Part shown: positions 31,955 through 39,020 of the stretch, one piece after another
How the letters are laid out: the number at the start of each line of letters is the position of its first letter
How positions within the stretch are numbered: position 1 is the stretch's first letter
Source of the DNA: Defluviicoccus sp.
GTDB lineage: Bacteria; Pseudomonadota; Alphaproteobacteria; MPNO01
DNA: 46,861 nucleotides
Reading direction: 5' to 3'
NCBI GenBank assembly: GCA_028820505.1
Contig: JAPPIT010000119.1
Coordinates: forward strand, 1 to 46,861
Translations under genes and position numbers: made by a program
The notes under the pieces: model-generated
The model's database searches: none
Seen by the model: only the letters and a program-made list of their open reading frames with translations
Told to the model about the DNA's origin: nothing

Positions 31955-32827
31955 TTATCCCAATTCCGGACCCGCCAGCGCGTATACCAGATCGGCGTCG
32001 TCCAGCGGGTCGGACCGGTGGCGCAGCATACGGATATAGGGGCGCTGATAGGCGAAGCCGGACGCCCCGATCCATTCGATCAGCGTTCGGTGACGGCGAG
32101 GGCAGTCGATCACCGCCTGGCCGTCGAGCCCGGCGAGCGTCCGCGCGGCGAGCGCGATGGCGGTGTCGGGATCGTCGGCCACGAGCGGGCCGATCTGGGT
32201 CGCCTGGCGGCCGTCGCGGGCCAGCACGTAGCCGGCGAGCGCATCGCCCTTCCGGGCGACGAAGGCGCGTTCCGGCCGGCGTTCCACGAGCGAGGCGAGG
32301 AGCGCCGCCCGGTCGCCGCCGAAGACGCGCGAATCGCGGGCCGCGATCTTCGCGAGGTCGTCCGCGCCGGCCGGGACGATATCCGCCTCCGCCCGGGGTG
32401 CCCCGGCCGGCGCGACGGACGGCGCCCAGTGGCGCTCGATCCGGTAGATGTCCTCGAAACCCAGATGCCGGTAGACCTCGCGCCCGTCGGGCGTCGCGTC
32501 GAGCCCGGCGACGGTGCCGGCGCGCTCCAGATCGGCGAGCACGCGGTTCATCAGATCGGTCGCGATGCCGCGCCGCCGCCGATCCGGGCTCACCAGCACC
32601 ATGCAGACCCAGGCGAAGTCGCCGTAGCCGAGCGCCATCGCGGAGCCCACCAGCTTGCCCGCCGCATCCGTCCGCCCGTAGCCGAACCCGTTGGCCAGCA
32701 TGTAGCGCCAGTCGGCCAGGTTCTGGTTCCAGCCGATTTCCTCGGACAGCGCCGCCCCGCGCGCCGCGTCGGCGGCGCCGAGAGGCGCGAGGTCGAGTCC
32801 CTCAAAACGATCCGTCGCGGCTGTCAT
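31955..32827 (-). CDS. Tandem-domain GNAT acetyltransferase
   Basis: A 290-residue protein with an N-terminal GNAT domain (acetyl-CoA loop [21 protein letters not shown], about residues 77-97) and a second, degenerate GNAT-like C-terminal domain ([19 protein letters not shown] ... [17 protein letters not shown]). The acceptor is unknown. Its start lies 26 bases inside the upstream epimerase gene, so it is the last gene of a three-gene operon. Confidence 0.87.
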   Translation of the reverse strand: MTAATDRFEGLDLAPLGAADAARGAALSEEIGWNQNLADWRYMLANGFGYGRTDAAGKLVGSAMALGYGDFAWVCMVLVSPDRRRRGIATDLMNRVLADLERAGTVAGLDATPDGREVYRHLGFEDIYRIERHWAPSVAPAGAPRAEADIVPAGADDLAKIAARDSRVFGGDRAALLASLVERRPERAFVARKGDALAGYVLARDGRQATQIGPLVADDPDTAIALAARTLAGLDGQAVIDCPRRHRTLIEWIGASGFAYQRPYIRMLRHRSDPLDDADLVYALAGPELG

Positions 32828-33839
32828 AGTCCGTCGGCTTGTCGAGGCTTTCCATGCCGCGCCCGACCCAGTCGGCGACCCAGTCGACCATGCGCGCGAG
32901 CGGCACCCGGGGATAGCCGAACAGCGCGTGGCAGGCCGAGGTATCGACCAGCCAGCCCCGGTCGGCCTCCTCGCCGACGATATCCGGCGTCTTCCCCATC
33001 CGCTCCCCGAAGGCGCGGGCCAGGGCGCGCACGCTGACGGTCTCGGGCCCGCTCACGTTGAGCGGCGCGGTCGGCGTCGTGCAATGGCGCAGGCAGCGGA
33101 GCGCGACCGAATTGGCGTCGCCCTGCCAGATCACGTTGACGTGGCCCGCGGTCACGTCGATCGCCTCGCCGCTCAGCACCTTGCGCGCGACGTCCCACAG
33201 CACGCCGTAGCGCATGTCGATCGCGTAGTTGAGGCGGATCAGCCGGCCGGGCGTCCCGTATTTCGCCGAGAAATATTCGAAGGCGCGTTCGCGGCCGACG
33301 CAGGACTGCGCGTATTCCCCCATCGCGCCGGGCGGCGTGGCCTCGGTCGCGCCGCCGCGGGCGATCTCGACCCAGGGATAGACGTTGCCGGTGGAGAAGG
33401 CGACGATCCGCGAGTCGCGGAAGGTCTCCGCCACCGTGGCGGGGACATGCGCGTTCATCGCCCAGGTGAGCGGCAGGTTCCCCGTCGTCCCGAACTTGCG
33501 CCCCGCCATGAAGAGCACGTTGGGAAGCCGCGGCAGCGCCTCCACCGCATCGCGGTCGAGGAGGTCGGCGCGGATCGTCTCGATGTCCCAGCCCTGGAGC
33601 TTCGCCTCGAGGCCGGGTTCGGAGAACCGGGCGACGCCGACAATCCGCTTTCCGGGCGCGGCGCGCCTGGCAAGACGCGCGAGCGTCGGCCCCATCTTGC
33701 CGCCGACGCCGAGGATCAGGATGTCGCCGTCGATCGCCGCGAGGTCGGCGACCAGTGCCGGATCGGGCCGGGTCATGAACTCTTCGAGCGCATCCACGTC
33801 GTCGAAGCGCTCGGGCAGGGGATCGGGCGGCTCCGTCAT
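32802..33839 (-). CDS. NAD-dependent epimerase/dehydratase family protein
   Basis: A 345-residue extended-SDR protein. The cofactor site is [20 protein letters not shown] (about 41-60), a modified GxxGxxG. Ser and the candidate catalytic region follow in [11 protein letters not shown] and [18 protein letters not shown]; the usual YxxxK appears altered here (YAQSC). It starts seven bases after the amidohydrolase stop. Sugar-nucleotide or uronate substrates are typical; the loss of a clear YxxxK makes the reaction uncertain. Confidence 0.82.
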   Translation of the reverse strand: MTEPPDPLPERFDDVDALEEFMTRPDPALVADLAAIDGDILILGVGGKMGPTLARLARRAAPGKRIVGVARFSEPGLEAKLQGWDIETIRADLLDRDAVEALPRLPNVLFMAGRKFGTTGNLPLTWAMNAHVPATVAETFRDSRIVAFSTGNVYPWVEIARGGATEATPPGAMGEYAQSCVGRERAFEYFSAKYGTPGRLIRLNYAIDMRYGVLWDVARKVLSGEAIDVTAGHVNVIWQGDANSVALRCLRHCTTPTAPLNVSGPETVSVRALARAFGERMGKTPDIVGEEADRGWLVDTSACHALFGYPRVPLARMVDWVADWVGRGMESLDKPTDYDSRDGSF

Positions 33840-33846
33840 GCGCGCC

Positions 33847-34743
33847 TCAGAAATCGAACAGCGCGGCCGGATTCTCGACCAGCATCCGGTGCCGCGTCTC
33901 CGGATCGGGGACCATGACCGGCACCAGGTCGACGAGGTCGCCGTCGTCGCACATCTCGCCCGGCTTCCAGCGCTGGGTGTGGGGCCAGTCGGTGCGGGGC
34001 CAGTCGGTGCCCCAGATCAGCCGCTCCGGCGCGGCCGCGACGGTGGCGTGGACGAACGGCATCACGTCGTCATAGGGGTGGTCGGTCTTCGTCAGCCGTT
34101 CCGCGCAGCACACCTTGGCCCAGACGTGAGGCATGCGGATCAGGTCCAGATAGGCCTTGAACCCGGGCTGATCGAGTCCCTGCGAAACGTCGACCCGGCC
34201 GAAATGGTCGATCACCACGGGGATCGGGATCTTCGCGATCCAGTCCGCCGCCGCGATCAGCTGTTCCGGCATGGCGTGGAGGGTCACCGACCAGCCATGC
34301 GGCGCGATCGCCGCGATCACGCGGTCGAACATGGCGAGATCCATCCCGCCGCCGGCCCCGGTGAAGAGGGTCACGCGCACGCCGCGCGCGCCCTGCTCGT
34401 GGAAGAGCCTGTAATGCGCCGCGGAGAACCGGTCGTCCGCCTTCAGCACCGCGCGGAACCGGCCGTCGGACCGGGCGACGGCATCGAGCGTCACGCCGTT
34501 GTCGAAACCGTGCCCCATCGGCTGGGTCACCACGCCGCGGTCGATCCCGAGCAGTTCGGCGAGGTTCACGTAGTGCTCGAACGGCGCGGTCGCCGGCACG
34601 TAGGCCTTGGTGTCGGCGAAGGGGAACCGGTCGGGCGGGCCCATGACGTGGAAATGCGAGTCGCAGGTTCCTTCCGGCAACCTGAAATCCGGCGTGCGTG
34701 GGTTGGGCACGGGCGGATAGGCGATTCGAAGGCGTTCGGTCAT
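33847..34743 (-). CDS. Amidohydrolase family 2 protein, LigI-like
   Basis: A 298-residue TIM-barrel hydrolase with the metal motif DSHFHV near residue 28, a further His in VIDHFGRVD, and the late acidic motif [12 protein letters not shown]. The N-terminal extension ([23 protein letters not shown]) and these motifs match the 2-pyrone-4,6-dicarboxylate lactonase and galactarolactone isomerase group. These act on lactones from aromatic or sugar-acid catabolism. First gene of the operon with the epimerase and GNAT. It is divergent from a DHDPS-family aldolase across 117 bases. Confidence 0.86.
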   Translation of the reverse strand: MTERLRIAYPPVPNPRTPDFRLPEGTCDSHFHVMGPPDRFPFADTKAYVPATAPFEHYVNLAELLGIDRGVVTQPMGHGFDNGVTLDAVARSDGRFRAVLKADDRFSAAHYRLFHEQGARGVRVTLFTGAGGGMDLAMFDRVIAAIAPHGWSVTLHAMPEQLIAAADWIAKIPIPVVIDHFGRVDVSQGLDQPGFKAYLDLIRMPHVWAKVCCAERLTKTDHPYDDVMPFVHATVAAAPERLIWGTDWPRTDWPHTQRWKPGEMCDDGDLVDLVPVMVPDPETRHRMLVENPAALFDF

Positions 34744-34860
34744 CGGCGGGTGCCCACGGTTCTGCGCCGAAAAGCCTAGCCCGTGGCAGGGGCGGCGTCC
34801 ATTTGGGTTGCGCGTCGTCCCGCTTGACCCCTCCCCGCGCCTCCGGCTTGATCGGCCGTC

Positions 34861-35922
34861 ATGGGGCTGACGCGAGACGACATACCGGCGGCGGTGCAGG
34901 CCCTTGTCCGGCGCGGCACCGTCATCCCGGCCCATCCTCTGGCGCTCGACCGCGATCGCGGACTCGATGCGCGGCGCCAGCGCGCGCTCACCCGCTACTA
35001 TCTCGATGCCGGCGCGGGCGGGCTCGCCGTGGGCGTTCACGCGACCCAGTTCGCCATCCGCGAGGCCGGGCTCTACGAGACCGTTCTGGAGCTTGCGGCC
35101 AAGACGGCCGACGAGTGGACCGACCGGCCGGTCGCGATGATCGCCGGGCTCGCGGGGCGCACCGGGCAGGCGGCAAGCGAGGCGAAGACTGCGGTCGGGC
35201 TCGGCTACCACGCGGGGCTTTTGAGCCTCGGCGCGTTGAAGGACGATACCGAGGACGAGCTGGTCGCGCATTGTCGCCGGGTCGCGCAGGAAATCCCGCT
35301 GGTCGGCTTCTATCTCCAGCCGGCGGTCGGCGGCCGGCCCCTGTCCGCTTCGTTCTGGCGGCGCTTCGCCCAAATCGACAACGCGATCGCGGTCAAGGCG
35401 GCACCGTTCGACCGCTACCGCACTCTCGACGTGGTGCGCGGCATCGTGGAGGCGGAAGCGGAGGACCGGATCGCGGTCTATACCGGCAACGACGACCACA
35501 TCGTGCTCGACCTCGCGGTGCCGGTCGCGGTCCGGCGGCGCGGCGCGGAGGTCCGCGTCCGCATCCGCGGCGGGCTGCTCGGCCATTGGAGCGTCTGGAC
35601 GAAGCGCGCCGTGGAGCTCCTGGAACGGGTCCGCGCGGCGACCGAGGCGGGCACCGTCGACGAAGACCTCCTCGCGCTCGATTCCCGCGTCACCGACTGC
35701 AACGGCGCGGTCTTCGACGTCGTCAACGGGTTCAGGGGCTGCATCGCCGGGTGTCACGAGATCCTCCGGCGTCAGGGCCTGCTGGAAGGCATCTGGTGCC
35801 TCGATCCCGCCGAGACGCTGAGCCCCGGCCAGGCGGAGGAAATCGACCGCGTCTGCGCCGCCCATCCCGATCTCGCCGACGACGATTTCGTCGCCGCGAA
35901 CCTGGAGCGCTGGCTGGCGTAG
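34861..35922 (+). CDS. DHDPS/NAL-family class I aldolase
   Basis: A 353-residue TIM-barrel aldolase of the dihydrodipicolinate synthase family, longer than DapA itself because of a C-terminal extension. The Schiff-base lysine is in NAIAVKAAPFDRY (about residue 179), and GLAVGVHATQF replaces the usual GTTGE motif. It would cleave or form a pyruvate-linked 2-keto acid. It is divergent from the LigI-like amidohydrolase, suggesting one pathway for lactone opening and keto-acid cleavage; this is inferred. Confidence 0.8.
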   Translation: MGLTRDDIPAAVQALVRRGTVIPAHPLALDRDRGLDARRQRALTRYYLDAGAGGLAVGVHATQFAIREAGLYETVLELAAKTADEWTDRPVAMIAGLAGRTGQAASEAKTAVGLGYHAGLLSLGALKDDTEDELVAHCRRVAQEIPLVGFYLQPAVGGRPLSASFWRRFAQIDNAIAVKAAPFDRYRTLDVVRGIVEAEAEDRIAVYTGNDDHIVLDLAVPVAVRRRGAEVRVRIRGGLLGHWSVWTKRAVELLERVRAATEAGTVDEDLLALDSRVTDCNGAVFDVVNGFRGCIAGCHEILRRQGLLEGIWCLDPAETLSPGQAEEIDRVCAAHPDLADDDFVAANLERWLA

Positions 35923-35933
35923 CGCCGGATCGC

Positions 35934-36926
35934 TCAAACCCGCGCGCTCTCCCGCGTCGACGGGTGGAACAGCTCGGCCGGGTCCAACTCGCGGACCGCG
36001 AGGCCCTGGGCGTGGGAATAGCGCACGACCGCCTCCAGCTCGCGCAAATTGTCCTGGAACCCGTAGGGCCAGATGTCGCGGCCCAGCAGCGCCCGGGTTC
36101 TCTCGACCTCGGCGGCGATCCAGGGCACGGAGACGTGCGGCGCGGTCACGTCGTCGAGCGCCGCGACCGCGATGTTCTTGGCCGCGCGAAACGCCTTGTA
36201 GAGGCTCGCCGGGAGCCAGGGATGGGCCTCGGCGAGACTCTCCCGCATCGCGACCAGGTGCATGATCGGGTAGAGCCCGGTTTTCCGGTAATACGCCTCC
36301 TCGGCCGCGCGGTAGTCGGGAAAGAGCCGCCGCACCGGGCCGCCGCCCGCCCCGAAACAGGACGGCGCCCGCGCGCTGACCAGCGCGGGAAGCTCACCGG
36401 CCGCAAGCATCGCGGACAGGCTGCGCTCCGGCGGCAGGGGTCTGACCTCGATTCCCGGCGGCAGATCCAGCGGATAAGCGCCGTAGCGCCCCGGCTGCTC
36501 CAGCCCGCCGGTGCGCCAGACGATGTCGGACGGCCTCACGCCGTATTCCTCGGCCAGCATGCCGCGCACCCAGAGCGCGGCGGTCATCGCGTAGACCGGA
36601 ACGCCGACCTCCCTTCCCTTCAGGTCCCCGGGGCTCTCGATACCCGAATCCGCGCGGACGTAGACCGCCGAATGGCGGAACATCCGCGAGGTGAAGACGG
36701 GCAGCCCGATATAGGGGATCGCGCCGCGCGAGCGGGCGAGCACGAAGGAGGACAGCGACACCTCGGCCACGTCGAACTCGGCGTTGGTGAACGTCCGGTA
36801 GGACGTCTCCTCGATCGGAATCGGGAAATACGCGACCTCGCATCCCTCGACCGCGACCCGCCCGTCGACGATCGGGCGCACGCGGTCGTAATCGCCCGTC
36901 GCGATCGTTACCGGAAGCTTCGCCAT
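35934..36926 (-). CDS. 4,5-dihydroxyphthalate decarboxylase-like protein
   Basis: A 330-residue protein with the periplasmic-binding-protein fold used by Pht5-type 4,5-dihydroxyphthalate decarboxylases and by NMT1/SsuA-like proteins. Features are IATGDYDRVRPIVDGRV at the N-terminus, FDVAEVSLSSFVLAR, DLKGREVGVPVYAMTAALWVRGML and WPYGFQDNLRELEAVVRYSHAQGL. There is no signal peptide, which favours a cytoplasmic enzyme over a transporter component. It starts seven bases after the BKACE stop, as the last gene of a three-gene operon. Confidence 0.78.
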   Translation of the reverse strand: MAKLPVTIATGDYDRVRPIVDGRVAVEGCEVAYFPIPIEETSYRTFTNAEFDVAEVSLSSFVLARSRGAIPYIGLPVFTSRMFRHSAVYVRADSGIESPGDLKGREVGVPVYAMTAALWVRGMLAEEYGVRPSDIVWRTGGLEQPGRYGAYPLDLPPGIEVRPLPPERSLSAMLAAGELPALVSARAPSCFGAGGGPVRRLFPDYRAAEEAYYRKTGLYPIMHLVAMRESLAEAHPWLPASLYKAFRAAKNIAVAALDDVTAPHVSVPWIAAEVERTRALLGRDIWPYGFQDNLRELEAVVRYSHAQGLAVRELDPAELFHPSTRESARV

Positions 36927-36933
36927 CCTGACG

Positions 36934-37869
36934 TCAGAAGCCGACCCTGTCGCCGCCCTTGAGGTCGAGCCGGGCGCGCGCCTCCTCCGGGGTCGCCACC
37001 TCGAGCGACAGCTCTTCCACGATCCGACGGATCTTGGCGACCTGCTGGGCGTTCGATTCGGCGAGCTTGCCGCGCGCGAGGTAGAGGCTGTCCTCGAGGC
37101 CGACGCGCACGTTGCCGCCCATCATCGCGCCCATCGTGCACAGGCTCATCTGGTGCCGCCCGGCGCCCAGGATCGACCACTCGTAATCCTCGCCGAACAG
37201 CCGATCGGCGGTCTGCTTCATGAAGACCAGGTTCTCCTTGTCGGTGCCGATCCCGCCGAGGATGCCGAAGATGGTCTGCACGAAGAGCGGCGGGCGGACC
37301 AGCCCGCGGTCGAGGAAATAGGCGAGGTTGTAGAGGTGGCCGACATCGTAGCACTCGAACTCGAAACGGGTGCCGTGCGCTTCTCCGAGGTCCTTGAGGA
37401 TACGCTCTATATCCTTGAACGTATTGCGGAATATGAAGTCGTCCGTGCCGCGCAGATAGGGCTCCTCCCAGTCGTATTTCCACTCCTTGATGCGGTCGGC
37501 CGCCTGGAAGATGCCGAAATTGATCGAGCCCATGTTGAGCGAGGCGACCTCCGGCTTGGCCACCAGCGCCGCCGCCATGCGCTCCTCCACCGTCATGCCG
37601 AGCCCGCCGCCCGTGGTGATGTTGATGACCGCATCGCTGTTCTGCTTGATCCGCGGCAGGAACTCCATGAACACCGCCGGGTCCGGGGTGGGCCTGCCGT
37701 CGCTCGGGTCGCGGGCGTGAAGATGCAGGATCGAGGCGCCCGCCTCGGCCGCGCCGATCGCCTGCTCGGCCACCTGGTCCGGGGTGAGCGGCAGGTGATC
37801 CGACATCGAGGGGGTGTGGATCGCGCCGGTAACCGCGCAGGTGATGATGACCTTGCCGTCCTTCGCCAT
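36934..37869 (-). CDS. Beta-keto acid cleavage enzyme (BKACE)
   Basis: A 311-residue zinc TIM-barrel enzyme of the 3-keto-5-aminohexanoate cleavage family. It condenses a beta-keto acid with acetyl-CoA to give acetoacetate and an acyl-CoA. Typical segments are VIITCAVTGAIHTPSMSDHLP, AGASILHLHARDPSDGRPTPD (metal His pair) and the later EFECYDVGHLYNLAYFLDRG. AGGAG lies nine bases before the ATG. It lies between the cyclase and the decarboxylase-like genes. The family is broad, so the acid processed here is unknown. Confidence 0.92.
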   Translation of the reverse strand: MAKDGKVIITCAVTGAIHTPSMSDHLPLTPDQVAEQAIGAAEAGASILHLHARDPSDGRPTPDPAVFMEFLPRIKQNSDAVINITTGGGLGMTVEERMAAALVAKPEVASLNMGSINFGIFQAADRIKEWKYDWEEPYLRGTDDFIFRNTFKDIERILKDLGEAHGTRFEFECYDVGHLYNLAYFLDRGLVRPPLFVQTIFGILGGIGTDKENLVFMKQTADRLFGEDYEWSILGAGRHQMSLCTMGAMMGGNVRVGLEDSLYLARGKLAESNAQQVAKIRRIVEELSLEVATPEEARARLDLKGGDRVGF

Positions 37870-37880
37870 GTCGGTGGCTC

Positions 37881-38657
37881 CTATTCGTCGAAGATGGCGA
37901 CCGCGCGGGTCCAGCCCGCCGATGCGCCCTTGATCTTGACCGGGAAGCAGGAAACGGTGAACCCGGTCGCCGGAAGCCGCTCGAGATTGCCGAGCTTCTC
38001 GATCTGGCAGTAGCCGATCTCGCGCCCGGCCTTGTGGCCTTCCCAGATGATGGCGGGATCGCCGGTCTCGTCCCAGCGCGCCCTGGTGTGCACGAAGGGC
38101 GCGTCCCAGCTCCACCCGTCCGTGCCGCAGACCCGGACGCCGCGCTCGGTCAGGTACATCGTCGCGTCGCGCCCCATGCCGCAGCCGCGCGAGACATAGT
38201 CGTCCTCGCCGTAGCGGCGGCCCGCCGAGGTGTTGACCAGCACGATGTCGAGCGGCTTGAGCCCGTGCCCGATGCGGTCGAGCTCGGCTTCGATGTCGTC
38301 GGGGCGCACCACGTAGCCGTCGTCGAGACCGCGGAAGTCCAGCTTCACGCCGGGCTGGAAGCACCATTCGAGCGGCACCTCGTCGATCGCGATCGCGCGC
38401 TTTCCGCCGTCCATCGTCGAGTGGTAGTGCCAGGGCGCGTCGACATGGGTGCCGTTATGGGTGGTGAGCTTGATCCACTCGATCGCCCAGCCCTCGCGGT
38501 CCGGCAGCTGGTCGGGCTCGAGCCCCGGGAAAAACGCGCAGAGACTGTCCGCGGTCTCCGCATGGGTCTCGTATTCGATCTCGGGCTCGAAGCCGGGCGG
38601 GTCGGACCGGATGCCCGATTCGAGCGGAACCGAGATGTCGACGAAACGGCGCGCCAT
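37881..38657 (-). CDS. Cyclase family metal-dependent hydrolase
   Basis: A 258-residue protein of the Cyclase/kynurenine-formamidase family. The signature THNGTHVDAPWHYH (about 66-79) holds the metal ligands. Members open lactams or amides, such as isatin hydrolase and kynurenine formamidase. ATG 38657 is preceded by GGGGAGGG. It is first in an operon with BKACE and the dihydroxyphthalate-decarboxylase-like gene, 11 bases from the former. Confidence 0.9.
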   Translation of the reverse strand: MARRFVDISVPLESGIRSDPPGFEPEIEYETHAETADSLCAFFPGLEPDQLPDREGWAIEWIKLTTHNGTHVDAPWHYHSTMDGGKRAIAIDEVPLEWCFQPGVKLDFRGLDDGYVVRPDDIEAELDRIGHGLKPLDIVLVNTSAGRRYGEDDYVSRGCGMGRDATMYLTERGVRVCGTDGWSWDAPFVHTRARWDETGDPAIIWEGHKAGREIGYCQIEKLGNLERLPATGFTVSCFPVKIKGASAGWTRAVAIFDE

Positions 38658-38696
38658 GGCTTCCCTCCCCGGGTTGGCCCAACGGCAGGAGATTAG

Positions 38697-38878
38697 AGCC
38701 TGTCCGTATCGGATAGAAGCGCCTTTACCCCGGCTCCTCACCGTCATGGTCGGCGAAGGCCGACCATCCACGAGTTTTTATGGCGCTGGAAACAAAACAA
38801 AACGTGGATGGTCGGCCTTCGCCGACCATGACGGAAGAGAACAGAAGAGGCGGTTCCAACCAAAACGGATCCGCTCCA
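38697..38878. repeat. REP family B, copy 4, extended unit
   Basis: Arms at 38742-38772 and 38803-38833 with an A-rich loop. Both flanks match the copy at 8755-8938, including CTGTCCG-TAT-CGGATAG on the left, which keeps pairing with a G-U wobble where the other copy reads CTGTCCG-TTT-CAGACAG. It fills half of the 363-base gap between the cyclase and RND genes. Confidence 0.8.
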
Positions 38879-38967
38879 GGCCCTTCGCGCCGCCGGCGAC
38901 AGTGGCGCGCGGCAACGCGACCGGAGCGGATCCGATCGGATCGCGGTGCGACGATTTGTGCACCGCG
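38866..38967. promoter_or_regulatory. Two dyads upstream of the RND gene
   Basis: CGGATCCGCTCC (38866-38877) and GGAGCGGATCCG (38923-38934) form a perfect 12-bp inverted repeat with a 45-base loop. CGCGGTGC (38942-38949) and GCACCGCG (38960-38967) form an 8-bp hairpin. Both lie between the REP and the GTG of the RND gene at 39021. They could be operators or leader structures; no promoter boxes are clear. Confidence 0.45.
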
Positions 38968-39020
38968 CGGCGGCGGACACGGCGTAAGATGCCGCTTCAG
39001 TTCTGCTCCGGAGGCTGGCC

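Noticed and set aside
31485-31955. Possible small insertion sequence with a transposase gene
   Set aside because: Terminal inverted repeats exist, but the interior is under 400 bases and no frame resembles a transposase.
35934-36926. ABC transporter substrate-binding protein of the NMT1 type
   Set aside because: No signal peptide and no permease or ATPase genes nearby; a Pht5-like cytoplasmic enzyme fits better, although the fold is shared.
2-38833. CRISPR-like array from the repeated palindromes
   Set aside because: The copies are dispersed over the window, inverted in pairs, and lack regularly spaced unique spacers or cas genes.
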